Made by a program: the position numbers and the translations under genes | Assembly: GCF_001458175.1 (NCBI RefSeq) | Contig: NZ_CYPW01000027.1 | Span: 518,997 to 582,996 of the forward strand | Direction: 5' to 3' | Source: Shimia marina | Lineage (GTDB): Bacteria > Pseudomonadota > Alphaproteobacteria > Rhodobacterales > Rhodobacteraceae | Length of the DNA: 64,000 nt | The notes under the pieces: model-generated | Told to the model about the DNA's origin: nothing | Database searches by the model: none | What the model saw: the letters and a program-made list of their open reading frames with translations, nothing else | Shown: in pieces, positions 17,401 through 26,302 of the stretch | Numbering within the stretch: the stretch's first letter is position 1 | Layout of the letters: each line of letters opens with the position of its first letter

Positions 17401-18393
17401 ATGTTCAAAGCACTGGTGATGGAGCAGGGCGAAGACGGCCTCGCAAGCAGCGCAATCAAAGAGCTGTCAGAGGCGGATCTGCCGCAGGGCGACGTGACCG
17501 TCGCGGTGGAGTACTCCACGGTGAACTACAAAGACGGGTTGTGCCTGTCACCCAAAGGTGGCGGATTGGTGCGCAACTATCCGCATGTGCCGGGGATCGA
17601 CTTTGCCGGGACGGTGGAGAGCTCTGAGGACGCGCGCTACAAGCCCGGCGACAAGGTCGTGCTGACCGGCTGGCGTGTTGGTGAGGTGCATTGGGGCGGC
17701 TATGGCCAGAAGGCCCGCGTGAAAGCCGATTGGCTGGTGCCGTTGCCTGAGGGTCTGAGCACAAAGCAGGCGATGGCCGTGGGGACGGCGGGCTTTACCT
17801 CCATGCTGTCGGTGATGGCGCTGGAAGATCATGGCGTCAGCCCGGACAAAGGCCCGGTTCTGGTGACCGGTGCCGCTGGGGGCGTTGGGTCGGTGGCAGT
17901 CGGCATTCTGGCCAATCTTGGCTATGAGGTGGCCGGTGTGACCGGGCGTCCGGAAACGGAGGGGTACCTGAAATCCCTTGGTGTGAGCCAGATTGTGCCC
18001 CGTGAAGATCTCAATGAGACCGTCAAACGCCCGCTGGAAAGCGAGACCTGGGCAGGCTGTATTGATGCGGTGGGCGGCGAGATGCTGGCACGTGTGCTGG
18101 GACAGATGAAATATGGTGGCTCTGTTGCCGCTGTTGGTCTGGCCGGTGGGGCCGGGCTGCCCGCCACGGTGATCCCGTTCCTGCTGCGGGGGGTGAATCT
18201 GCTGGGCATCGATTCCGTCATGCGCCCCTATGAAGACCGCCTGCGCGCTTGGGAGCGGATTGCAAAAGATCTGCCTATGGACAAGCTGGAAGCGATGGTG
18301 AAACCAGCCACGCTTTCTGATCTGCCGCAGCTGGGTGCAGACATCCTGAAAGGACAGGTGCAGGGCCGCGTTGTTGTGGATGTGAACGCCTGA
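17401..18393 (+). CDS. acuI: acrylyl-CoA reductase AcuI
   Basis: NADPH-dependent medium-chain reductase (YhdH/YhfP branch) that turns toxic acryloyl-CoA into propionyl-CoA. It serves both DMSP cleavage and demethylation products. The 330 residues include the N-terminal catalytic domain (VEYSTVNYKDGL, HVPGIDFAGTV), the nucleotide-binding motif VTGAAGGVGSVAVGIL near residue 155, and no zinc-ligand set. The position directly after dmdA supports the call. A clean terminator follows, closing the operon. Confidence 0.93.
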   Translation: MFKALVMEQGEDGLASSAIKELSEADLPQGDVTVAVEYSTVNYKDGLCLSPKGGGLVRNYPHVPGIDFAGTVESSEDARYKPGDKVVLTGWRVGEVHWGGYGQKARVKADWLVPLPEGLSTKQAMAVGTAGFTSMLSVMALEDHGVSPDKGPVLVTGAAGGVGSVAVGILANLGYEVAGVTGRPETEGYLKSLGVSQIVPREDLNETVKRPLESETWAGCIDAVGGEMLARVLGQMKYGGSVAAVGLAGGAGLPATVIPFLLRGVNLLGIDSVMRPYEDRLRAWERIAKDLPMDKLEAMVKPATLSDLPQLGADILKGQVQGRVVVDVNA

Positions 18394-18420
18394 TCATTTC
18401 ACATATGCGACAACACGGAA

Positions 18421-18446
18421 GGCGCTCCTGCGGGGGCGCCTTTTTT
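18421..18446 (+). terminator. Rho-independent terminator of the dmdA-acuI operon
   Basis: The stem GGCGC/GCGCC, extended by G-C pairs, lies around TCCTGCGGG and is followed by six T. It lies 28 bases after the acuI stop. Confidence 0.9.
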
Positions 18447-18482
18447 ACGAGAAGACCATTGAATTCAAAAATATGAATGTGT

Positions 18483-18496
18483 TTGATTTGGATCAA
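18483..18496. promoter_or_regulatory. FNR/FnrL-type box
   Basis: TTGAT-TTGG-ATCAA at 18483-18496 is a perfect match to the FNR-family consensus TTGATnnnnATCAA. It lies about 100 bases before the GTG start of the DsrE-like gene and after the acuI terminator, so it should control that gene in response to low oxygen. Confidence 0.75.
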
Positions 18497-18596
18497 AGGC
18501 CCCAATAACGCGGCGTGATTGGATGTGGATATTAGGTGCATCAAAAACTCAGGTTTTGGCGCATCTGATTGTTTTTTATTGAGAAAGGACATCGCT

Positions 18597-19037
18597 GTGA
18601 AACGCGTTCTGACCACCCTTGCTGCTGCGGCCACTTTGACCTGTACAGGTCTCGTCGCGCAGGCCGAAGAGGCCCCATCGCTTGTCACCATTCTGACCGA
18701 AGATCAGCCACAGACCCAATTGATGGCGATGGTGCTGACCATGCAGGCGGCACAACAGGGGGCAGCCCCCCATATTTTGCTGTGTGGCGCGGCGGGCGAT
18801 CTGGCTTTGAAAGACGCTCCGGAAAGCGCGACGGCAGGCCAGCCGCCCAAGGATATGAGCCCACAGGGTTTGATGCAGAAAATCATGACGCTGCCTGGCG
18901 CCAAGGTGGAGGTCTGCGCGATCTATCTGCCAGCGCTGGGGCAGGGGCCGGATGTCTTGTTGGACGGGGTCGGTGTCGCCAAGCCGGGGGAAATGGCCAA
19001 AGCCATGATGGCGGCTGACGCCTCTATGAGCTTCTGA
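18597..19037 (+). CDS. exported DsrE-like protein
   Basis: A 146-residue protein with a Sec signal peptide (KRVLTTLAAAATLTCTGLVAQA, cleavage near AQA-EE) and a DsrE/peroxiredoxin-like fold pattern: LVTILTEDQ, PHILLCGAAGDLAL with a Cys, and VEVCAIYLPALG with a second Cys. DsrE-fold proteins move sulfur or bind thiols; here the cysteines would be periplasmic. The GTG start at 18597 has AAGGA seven bases upstream. An FNR box lies in the promoter. The next gene (HIT) may be co-transcribed but has a 113-base gap. Confidence 0.75.
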   Translation: MKRVLTTLAAAATLTCTGLVAQAEEAPSLVTILTEDQPQTQLMAMVLTMQAAQQGAAPHILLCGAAGDLALKDAPESATAGQPPKDMSPQGLMQKIMTLPGAKVEVCAIYLPALGQGPDVLLDGVGVAKPGEMAKAMMAADASMSF

Positions 19038-19150
19038 AGCCTTTGGAAGAGTGAGACAGTGCAAGGCGTTGGGAAACGGCTTGCACATGGGCGCTGGCTT
19101 GGGCAACGTGACGCCAAATCGATCTATCTGAGAGCGGAGCAGCCTGAGCT

Positions 19151-19567
19151 ATGGCCTATGACAACGACAATATTTTCGCAAAGATCCTGCGCGGAGAAAT
19201 CCCCAGCGAGAAACTTTATGAAGATGCGGACACCTATGTGTTCATGGACATCATGCCACGAGCCGATGGACATTGTCTGATCATCCCCAAAACACCCTGC
19301 CGCAATATGCTGGACGCCACGCCTGAGCAGCTTTCCGCTTGTTTGAGGACGGTTCAGAAGATGGGCCACGCGGTGATGAAAGCCTTTGATGCCAAAGGGG
19401 TTACCGTACAGCAGTTCAACGAAGCTGCAGGCGGCCAAGAGGTGTTCCATCTGCACTATCACGTGCTGCCACGCCATGAAGGTGTTGGACTGCGCGCCCC
19501 CGGGCAGATGGCGGATTTTGATGTGCTCAAGGCGCAGGCGGAGAAAATCCGCGCTGCTCTGGCCTGA
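19151..19567 (+). CDS. HIT-family nucleotide-binding protein
   Basis: A 138-residue histidine-triad hydrolase. The signature HLHYHVLPRH lies near residue 100, with the preceding NEAAGGQEVFH segment. The N-terminus (IFAKILRGEIPSEKLYED) is typical of the Hint/HinT branch, which hydrolyses AMP-lysine-type phosphoramidates. Cytoplasmic. It precedes a cysteine-desulfurase-like gene with an 80-base gap. Confidence 0.93.
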   Translation: MAYDNDNIFAKILRGEIPSEKLYEDADTYVFMDIMPRADGHCLIIPKTPCRNMLDATPEQLSACLRTVQKMGHAVMKAFDAKGVTVQQFNEAAGGQEVFHLHYHVLPRHEGVGLRAPGQMADFDVLKAQAEKIRAALA

Positions 19568-19647
19568 TCCTTAACAGGTGATATTTACCGTCTTGACCCT
19601 CTCAGCAATCAGCGGTTTTCTCGGCTTAGTTGAGAGGGAGACGCAAC

Positions 19648-20868
19648 ATGCTGGATATGGATTTTGTGCGGGGGATGTTCCCGGCGTTTTCCGAACCATC
19701 ACTTGAGGGGCAGGCCTTTTTTGAGAATGCCGGCGGCAGCTATACTTGCGCGCCGGTGATTGACCGCCTGACGCGCTACTACAAAGAGCGCAAGGTACAG
19801 CCCTATGCGCCTTATGCCGCTTCCCAGCTGGCCGGTGCGGAAATGGATGAGGCGCGTGCGCGGCTGGCGGCCCTGATGGGCGTGGCCCCTCAGGATGTCT
19901 CCTTCGGGCCCTCCACCACGCAAAACACCTATGTGCTTGCGCAGGCGTTTCGCCAGTGGATGGATCCGGGCGATGCCATTATCGTGACCAATCAGGACCA
20001 TGAGGCCAACAGCGGCCCGTGGCGACGTCTGGCCGAGGACGGCATTGAAGTGCGCGAGTGGCAGATTGATCCGGAGACCGGACATCTGGACGTCGAGGCG
20101 CTCAACACGCTGCTGGATGATCGCGTGCGGCTGGTCTGTTTTCCGCATTGCTCCAACGTGGTAGGTGAAATCAATCCGGTGGCGAAGATCACGGCTGCGG
20201 CGCATGCCGCCGGGGCGTTTGTCTGTGTTGACGGGGTCAGCTATGCGCCACATGGCTTTCCAGATGTGGGGGCGCTTGGCGCGGATATTTATTTGTTTTC
20301 TGCCTATAAAACCTATGGCCCCCATCAGGGCATCATGGTGATGCGGCGCAATCTGGCAGAGCTTTTGCCCAATCAGGGGCATTATTTTAATGCCGGTACG
20401 CCATTCAAACGGTTTACACCCGCAGGGCCAGATCATGCGCAGGTGGCCGCCTGTGCGGGGATGGCCGACTATATTGAGGACTTGGCCCGGCGCCATGGTC
20501 TTGCGTCAAATGATCCAGTGGGCATGGGCACGGCGGTGCATGATCTGATGCGCGCGCATGAAACGGAGCTGCTGCAACCGGTGCTGGATTTTGCGCGCAC
20601 ACGTAATTCTGTGCGCTTGCTGGGGCCCTCAGACGCCTCTGAACGTGCGCCAACGGTGGCCTTGGCGACAAATGTGCCCGGTGCGGCTTTGGCCGAAAAA
20701 CTCTCCAGCCATGGGATTATGGCCGGGGGCGGGGATTTTTATGCAATCCGCGCCTTGAAGGGGATGAATGTGGATCCTGACAAAGGTGTTTTGCGGCTCA
20801 GCTTTGTGCACTACACAACGCAGGAAGAGATCGACAAGCTGCTGACCGCGCTGGATGCGGTTTTGTGA
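19648..20868 (+). CDS. class V aminotransferase / cysteine-desulfurase-like enzyme
   Basis: A 406-residue fold-type-I PLP enzyme of the CsdA-like branch. The PLP lysine lies in FSAYKTYGPHQG, and the cofactor-binding segment VCVDGVSYAPHGFPDVGALGAD is visible upstream. NAGGSYTCAPVIDRL at the N-terminus is typical of this subfamily. The start is the ATG at 19648, with GAGGGAG upstream. Reaction candidates are cysteine desulfuration or a related beta-elimination; the substrate is not clear. The protein is soluble. Confidence 0.85.
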   Translation: MLDMDFVRGMFPAFSEPSLEGQAFFENAGGSYTCAPVIDRLTRYYKERKVQPYAPYAASQLAGAEMDEARARLAALMGVAPQDVSFGPSTTQNTYVLAQAFRQWMDPGDAIIVTNQDHEANSGPWRRLAEDGIEVREWQIDPETGHLDVEALNTLLDDRVRLVCFPHCSNVVGEINPVAKITAAAHAAGAFVCVDGVSYAPHGFPDVGALGADIYLFSAYKTYGPHQGIMVMRRNLAELLPNQGHYFNAGTPFKRFTPAGPDHAQVAACAGMADYIEDLARRHGLASNDPVGMGTAVHDLMRAHETELLQPVLDFARTRNSVRLLGPSDASERAPTVALATNVPGAALAEKLSSHGIMAGGGDFYAIRALKGMNVDPDKGVLRLSFVHYTTQEEIDKLLTALDAVL

Positions 20869-20938
20869 TCTGATTTTATGATCCATGGCCGGATTTCTCC
20901 CGTATTGTAGGTTCAATACAGGATGGGAAAACAATAAC

Positions 20939-22363
20939 TTGGCGCAAGAGACTTCCGAAAACCTCACATTGGTCTGGCTGCGGCGTGATCTGCGCCTGAG
21001 TGACAACAGGGCGCTTGTAGCGGCGGCAGAACGGGGCGCGGTTGTGCCTGTGTTTGTGCTTGATGAGCTGTTTGAGCAGATGGGCGCGGCCCCGAAACTG
21101 CGCATGATGCTTTCTTTGCAGGCGCTGGCGCAGGATCTGGAGGCGCGCGGCTTGCGTTTGATCCTGCGTCGCGGGCCGGCGCGGGGCGCGCTGGAAGAGC
21201 TGGTGGCTGCTACCGGCGCAAATGCCGTTTACTGGAGTCGTGGCTATGCGCCAGACGTTGTGGCGCGAGACAGTGAAATCAAGACTGCGCTGAAAGATCG
21301 CGGGCTGGCGGCGCAGAGTTTCACCGGGACGCTATTGTTTGAACCCTGGACCGTAGAGACACAGCAAGGCGCGCCGTTTCGGGTCTACTCGCCCTTCTGG
21401 CGGGCCGTGCGGACACGTTCGGTTGCGCCTTGCCTCGATGTTCCGGAGCTGCATGGCCCCACACAGTGGCCTGCAAGCGACAGTCTTGAGACGTGGCATC
21501 TGGACCGTGAAATGCGCCGCGGCGCCGCCGTGGTGTCCCGCTTTGTGGCGGCAGGAGAGCAGGCGGCACAGCGGCGGCTGGCGGTTTTTCTGGAGGAACG
21601 CATTGAGGGCTATAAAGCGGAGCGGGATTTTCTTGATCGTGCGGCCACCTCTGAGCTGTCAGATGCGTTGAGTTATGGCGAAATCAGCCCGGCGCAGATG
21701 TGGCATGCCGGGCAGCGCGCAATGCAGGAGGGGGCCGCCGGGGCAGAGCATTTCCTCAAAGAGGTGGTCTGGCGTGAGTTTGCCTGGCATTTGATGTGGT
21801 TTTTCCCGACCATTGCGGAAGGCAACTGGCGGGAGGCCTGGGACGCGTTTGAGTGGATTGAAGACGCAGATCATCCGCATTTCCAAGCCTGGTGTCAGGG
21901 GCGCACGGGCGTGGCGCTGGTGGATGCGGCTATGCGGGAGCTTTATGTGACCGGTAAGATGCACAACCGGGCGCGCATGCTGACCGCGAGCTATCTGACC
22001 AAACATCTGAACATCCATTGGAAGCTGGGGCTTAAGTGGTTTGAAGACTGTCTGGTGGATTGGGATCCGGCATCCAATGCCATGGGATGGCAATGGGTTG
22101 CGGGATCTGGCCCGGATGCGGCACCGTATTTTCGCATTTTCAATCCTGACACACAGGCCGAGAAATTTGACGCAGACGGGCGCTATCGCAAGCAGTGGCT
22201 GAGCCATGCCCCTGAGATGGGCAGTGACACCGCCGCCTTGTTCTTTGCGGCCATGCCCCTGTCGTGGCAGGCGCAATTTGAACAGCCGCAGCGGGAGGCC
22301 ATTGTGTCTCTTGCGACGGGCAGACAACGGGCGCTGGCGGCCTATGAGGCCTTTAAAGCCTAA
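20939..22363 (+). CDS. phrB: deoxyribodipyrimidine photo-lyase
   Basis: About 474 residues of the cryptochrome/photolyase family, which repairs UV-induced cyclobutane pyrimidine dimers using light. The N-terminal antenna domain begins LTLVWLRRDLRLSDNRAL. The C-terminal FAD domain carries the class I signature around RARMLTASYLTKHLNIHW and DWDPASNAMGWQWVAGSGPDA. I prefer the TTG at 20939 because it leaves the usual short leader; the ATG at 20885 would add 18 residues and has no ribosome site. It follows the class V aminotransferase by 70 bases. Confidence 0.92.
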   Translation: MAQETSENLTLVWLRRDLRLSDNRALVAAAERGAVVPVFVLDELFEQMGAAPKLRMMLSLQALAQDLEARGLRLILRRGPARGALEELVAATGANAVYWSRGYAPDVVARDSEIKTALKDRGLAAQSFTGTLLFEPWTVETQQGAPFRVYSPFWRAVRTRSVAPCLDVPELHGPTQWPASDSLETWHLDREMRRGAAVVSRFVAAGEQAAQRRLAVFLEERIEGYKAERDFLDRAATSELSDALSYGEISPAQMWHAGQRAMQEGAAGAEHFLKEVVWREFAWHLMWFFPTIAEGNWREAWDAFEWIEDADHPHFQAWCQGRTGVALVDAAMRELYVTGKMHNRARMLTASYLTKHLNIHWKLGLKWFEDCLVDWDPASNAMGWQWVAGSGPDAAPYFRIFNPDTQAEKFDADGRYRKQWLSHAPEMGSDTAALFFAAMPLSWQAQFEQPQREAIVSLATGRQRALAAYEAFKA

Positions 22364-22428
22364 TAAATCCTTGCCGGAGGGCGTGCTCTGCGCCTAGCAT
22401 TTACAACAACATGGGGAGGGAGAGTAAG

Positions 22429-23640
22429 ATGTTCCTGACTTCGACAAAAGGCGAGAACAACTTGCCACGGTATTTTCCGGCTGTGTTTGACACCGCTAAA
22501 AAGATCAACCACGGGCGGATTGATTTTGTGCTGGAAGATGGGCGCAAATTTCGCGCGGAGGGGCCCAAGCCCGGACCGGTCTGTGAGATGCATGTGCATA
22601 ATGGCGATACCTTTGGCCGATTGATGCGCGAAGGGGAGCTTGGATTCTGTGAGGCCTATCTGGAAGGATGGTGGAGCACGCCGGATTTGCAGGCCTTCTG
22701 TGATTTCCTGCGCGCCGACAATGACGACCTTTATGATGGTTTTCCGGGTATGTTCTTCGTGCGCGCGTTTGAGCGGCTGCGTCATTGGATGAACAACAAC
22801 TCCAAAGCGCAGGCCAAGAAGAACATCAGCTACCACTATGATCTGGGCAATGAGTTTTACGGGCTCTGGCTGGATGACACGATGACCTATTCCTCCGCGC
22901 TGTTTGAGACCGGACAGGAGAGCATGGAAGCGGCGCAAACTGCGAAATATGCCTCCATGGTGGATCAGATGGGCGTCAAAGCAGGGGATCATGTGTTGGA
23001 AATCGGCTGTGGCTGGGGCGGGTTTGCGGAATATGCCGCCAAGGAGCGCGGCCTGCGGGTTACAGGGTTAACAATCTCTGAAGAGCAACTGAAGTTTGCG
23101 CAGGATCGCATTGAAAAGGCAGGACTTTCCCATCTGGTGGATTTCAAGTTGCAAGATTATCGCGACGAGACGGCGACCTATGATGGCATTGCCAGCATCG
23201 AGATGTTTGAGGCGGTGGGTGAGAAATACTGGCCGGTTTATTTTGAAACGGTGCGTGAGCGTCTGAAACCCGGTGCGCGCGCCACGCTTCAGATCATTAC
23301 AATCACCGAGAAACGCTTTGATCAATATCGCAAGGGTGTTGATTTCATTCAAAAATATATCTTCCCCGGTGGGATGCTTCCCAGTCCGACTGTACTGCGC
23401 CAGCAGGTGCAACAGGCCGGTTTGAAAGTGAACGGGTCTATTGAATTTGGCGAGAGCTACAGCCAGACGCTGCGGCGGTGGTATGATACGTTTAATGCCC
23501 GTTGGGAGAGCATTCAGCCCATGGGGTTTGATGAACGGTTCCGTCGGATGTGGAATTTCTATCTGACCTCTTGTGCAGCGGCCTTTCACAGTGGAAGCTG
23601 TGACGTGACACAGATCACGATTTCAAAACCGAGCACATGA
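22429..23640 (+). CDS. cyclopropane-fatty-acid-synthase family methyltransferase
   Basis: A 403-residue SAM-dependent enzyme of the CFA synthase family, which methylenates unsaturated acyl chains of membrane phospholipids. The SAM-binding motif VLEIGCGWGGFAEYAA lies near residue 190, preceded by YHYDLGNEFYGLWLDDTMTYSSALF. The C-terminal KYIFPGGMLPS is also typical. The ATG at 22429 has GGGAGG upstream. The gene overlaps trgA by four bases (ATGA), forming an apparent operon with trgA-trgB. Some family members have other substrates. Confidence 0.9.
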   Translation: MFLTSTKGENNLPRYFPAVFDTAKKINHGRIDFVLEDGRKFRAEGPKPGPVCEMHVHNGDTFGRLMREGELGFCEAYLEGWWSTPDLQAFCDFLRADNDDLYDGFPGMFFVRAFERLRHWMNNNSKAQAKKNISYHYDLGNEFYGLWLDDTMTYSSALFETGQESMEAAQTAKYASMVDQMGVKAGDHVLEIGCGWGGFAEYAAKERGLRVTGLTISEEQLKFAQDRIEKAGLSHLVDFKLQDYRDETATYDGIASIEMFEAVGEKYWPVYFETVRERLKPGARATLQIITITEKRFDQYRKGVDFIQKYIFPGGMLPSPTVLRQQVQQAGLKVNGSIEFGESYSQTLRRWYDTFNARWESIQPMGFDERFRRMWNFYLTSCAAAFHSGSCDVTQITISKPST

Positions 23641-24071
23641 CCACATCCAACAAGCTGATTGCCGCCATCTGTCTCGCCTTTATTGGCGGGCTGGTGGCGG
23701 AATTTGTAAAACCGCAGATGCCTGAGGGCTCTGATCCCGGACAGATGACATTGATTTCTGCCGCCGTTGGCTTGGTTGTGGGCTGGCGCGTGATGGGGCC
23801 GCGGGCGGGACGCAGCGGGCCCATTGAGCTTGGGTTGATTGGAGTTTTCTGGCTTGTGTTCTGGGGGCTGGCAACCTTTGGAACCATCGAAATGCTGCGC
23901 CTTGCCTTGCGCCGTCGGTTTGATGAACCGGTGGAAGCCTTGGAAAACCTTGTGCGCATTGCCTTGGAGTACAGCCTGTATCTGAGCGCGACGCCGATTT
24001 TGATCACACTTTTGGCAGGTGTTGTCGTGAGTGGGACCGTGACCAATTTTGCGCATCGACGCTGGGGATGA
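23637..24071 (+). CDS. trgA: TrgA-family membrane protein
   Basis: A 144-residue protein with three or four hydrophobic segments (LIAAICLAFIGGLVAEFV, LISAAVGLVVGWRVMG, GLIGVFWLVFWGLATFG, LITLLAGVVVSGTV). It matches the TrgA family, named from the Rhodobacter sphaeroides tellurite-resistance locus trgAB-cysK. The order trgA-trgB-cysK is the same here. The four-base overlaps on both sides show tight coupling. The biochemical role of TrgA is unknown. Confidence 0.88.
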   Translation: MTTSNKLIAAICLAFIGGLVAEFVKPQMPEGSDPGQMTLISAAVGLVVGWRVMGPRAGRSGPIELGLIGVFWLVFWGLATFGTIEMLRLALRRRFDEPVEALENLVRIALEYSLYLSATPILITLLAGVVVSGTVTNFAHRRWG

Positions 24072-25195
24072 TCATGAAAAATCTATTTGTTTATGGCACG
24101 TTGCGCCACGTGCCTTTGCTTGAGGCTGTGCTGGGGAAAGCCGCAGCTGAGATCGAAATGGCACCTGCCACATTGGAGGGCCACAGCGTTTTTGCCGTGA
24201 AAGATCAGGATTTCCCGATCATCAAAGAGCGTGAGGGTGCCGCGCAGGGGTTATGGCTGGGCAATCTGAGTGCGACCGATGTGGCGCGGCTGGAATTCTA
24301 TGAAGGTGGGTTTGACTATGATCTGGCGCCAGTGGAGGTCAGTGTTGAGGGTGCAAACCGTCCGGCGCAAGTGTTTAAGAGCGACGCAGGATGGCAGCCC
24401 GATGGCCCATGGTCTCTTGAAAACTGGGCGCAGATCTATGGTGCGTTGACCGTTTGCAGCGCCACGGAAGAGATGAGCTACTTTGGCGTCAAGCCACGTG
24501 GTGAGGTGGATGGGATGTTGCCAATGATCAAGGCGCGCGCGATCGCGCAGCAATTGGCAGCGCAGGGCAGTCTCGGCGAGAGCCCCGGAGGGATGATACG
24601 CGCGGATGTGCGCGACGTTTCTGTGACGCGTGCCTATGCGAAGTATTTCACGCTGGATGATTATGAAATGAGCTTCCGGCGCTATGACGGCACACAGAGC
24701 GTTGCGGTGCAGCGCGCGGTTTTTGTGGCAACGGATGCGGTGATCGTGTTGCCTTATGATCCTGTGCGTGATCGCGTTTTGTTGATTGAGCAATTCCGCC
24801 CCGGTCCCTTTGCGCGGGGCGACGACCTGCCGTGGCAGTTGGAGCCGATTGCAGGGCGGATTGATGCCAACGAAGCGCCGCAGGAGACAGCGCGCCGCGA
24901 GGCGCAGGAAGAGGCAGGCCTTGCGCTTGGGGCGCTGCATGAGGTCTCCAAAAGCTATGCTTCGCCGGGATGCAGCACCGAGTTTTACCATATTTACATC
25001 GCGATTGCAGATCTGCCGGATGAGGTGGTTGGCGTGTCAGGGCTTGAGCAGGAAGCGGAAGACATTCGCTCGTTCCTCTATTCCTTTGAGGATCTGATGC
25101 AGATGACCGATGAGATGAAACTGGTGAATGCGCCACTGGTTCTTGCGTCGCTCTGGCTGGCACGACACCGCGACAGGTTGCGCGCGAGTGCTTGA
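24068..25195 (+). CDS. trgB: TrgB: gamma-glutamylcyclotransferase-like plus NUDIX fusion
   Basis: A 375-residue two-domain protein. Residues 1-150 form a GGCT/AIG2-like domain (LFVYGTLRHVPLLEAVLG). Residues 200-370 form a NUDIX hydrolase with the Nudix box visible as GRIDANEAPQETARREAQEEAGL, resembling ADP-ribose/ADP-sugar pyrophosphatases. This fusion is the TrgB architecture of the tellurite-resistance locus. The first ATG (24068) overlaps the trgA stop; a second ATG two codons later is equally possible. cysK follows after 56 bases. Confidence 0.88.
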   Translation: MIMKNLFVYGTLRHVPLLEAVLGKAAAEIEMAPATLEGHSVFAVKDQDFPIIKEREGAAQGLWLGNLSATDVARLEFYEGGFDYDLAPVEVSVEGANRPAQVFKSDAGWQPDGPWSLENWAQIYGALTVCSATEEMSYFGVKPRGEVDGMLPMIKARAIAQQLAAQGSLGESPGGMIRADVRDVSVTRAYAKYFTLDDYEMSFRRYDGTQSVAVQRAVFVATDAVIVLPYDPVRDRVLLIEQFRPGPFARGDDLPWQLEPIAGRIDANEAPQETARREAQEEAGLALGALHEVSKSYASPGCSTEFYHIYIAIADLPDEVVGVSGLEQEAEDIRSFLYSFEDLMQMTDEMKLVNAPLVLASLWLARHRDRLRASA

Positions 25196-25251
25196 GTTCC
25201 GCTCACGGCTTGCCTACACAGGTTTCAAACATTCAAAAAGGACCGCGCAAC

Positions 25252-26289
25252 ATGCATATTGCCCGTGATCTGGCCCAAGCCATCGGCAACACCCCTTTGA
25301 TCCGTCTCAACAAGGTGAGTGAGGCGACCGGCTGTGACATTTACGGCAAGGCGGAGTTCATGAATCCCGGCCAGTCGGTCAAGGACCGTGCCGCATTGTA
25401 TATCATCAAAGATGCGCTGGCGCGTGGGGATCTGAAGCCCGGGGGCACCATTGTGGAAGGCACCGCAGGCAACACCGGCATCGGTCTTGCGCTGGTCGGG
25501 GCCTCCATGGGCTTTAAAACCGTGATCGTGATCCCCGAGACCCAGTCTCAGGAAAAGAAAGACATGTTGCGCCTTGCCGGAGCGGAGCTGGTGCAGGTGC
25601 CTGCGGCGCCGTATCGCAACCCCAACAACTATGTGCGCTATTCTGGCCGTTTGGCTGCGGAGCTGGCCAAGACCGAACCCAACGGCGCGATCTGGGCCAA
25701 CCAGTTTGACAATGTGGCCAACCGTCAGGCGCATGTGGAAACCACTGGTCCGGAAATCTGGGAGCAAACCGAGGGCAAAGTGGATGGTTTCATCTGTGCT
25801 GTTGGCTCCGGTGGGACGTTGGCTGGTGTAGCAGAGGCCATTCAGGGCAAAGGCGTGAAAATCGGTCTGGCCGATCCGATGGGTGCAGCGCTGCATAGTT
25901 ACTACACCGATGGCGAACTGAAATCTGAGGGTGGCTCCATCACTGAGGGGATTGGGCAGGGGCGGATCACCGCCAACCTTGAAGGCTTCAAGCCGGATAT
26001 GAGCTATCAGATCCCCGATGACGAAGCGCTGCCCTATGTGTTTGATCTGCTTGCTGAAGAGGGGCTGTGCCTTGGTGGGTCTTCTGGTGTGAATATCGCC
26101 GGGGCTGTGCGCATGGCCAAAGAAATGGGGCCGGGGCACACAATTGTGACCATTCTTTGCGACTATGGCACGCGCTATCAGTCCAAACTGTTCAACCCGG
26201 CGTTCCTGAAAGAAAAAGGTCTGCCAAGCCCGGAGTGGTTGGGCAACACGGGCCCGTCCAGCATCCCGGGTGTCTTCGAAGACGTCTGA
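25252..26289 (+). CDS. cysK: cysteine synthase CysK (O-acetylserine sulfhydrylase)
   Basis: A 345-residue fold-type-II PLP enzyme that makes cysteine from O-acetylserine and sulfide. The PLP lysine is in NPGQSVKDRAA. The phosphate-cradle motif reads EGTAGNTGIGLAL rather than the commoner TSGNTG, a variant of this longer alphaproteobacterial subgroup. The start at 25252 follows AAAGGA. Position after trgA-trgB reproduces the Rhodobacter tellurite locus, where cysK contributes to resistance. Cytoplasmic. Confidence 0.95.
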   Translation: MHIARDLAQAIGNTPLIRLNKVSEATGCDIYGKAEFMNPGQSVKDRAALYIIKDALARGDLKPGGTIVEGTAGNTGIGLALVGASMGFKTVIVIPETQSQEKKDMLRLAGAELVQVPAAPYRNPNNYVRYSGRLAAELAKTEPNGAIWANQFDNVANRQAHVETTGPEIWEQTEGKVDGFICAVGSGGTLAGVAEAIQGKGVKIGLADPMGAALHSYYTDGELKSEGGSITEGIGQGRITANLEGFKPDMSYQIPDDEALPYVFDLLAEEGLCLGGSSGVNIAGAVRMAKEMGPGHTIVTILCDYGTRYQSKLFNPAFLKEKGLPSPEWLGNTGPSSIPGVFEDV

Positions 26290-26302
26290 GGACATCTGCG
26301 AC

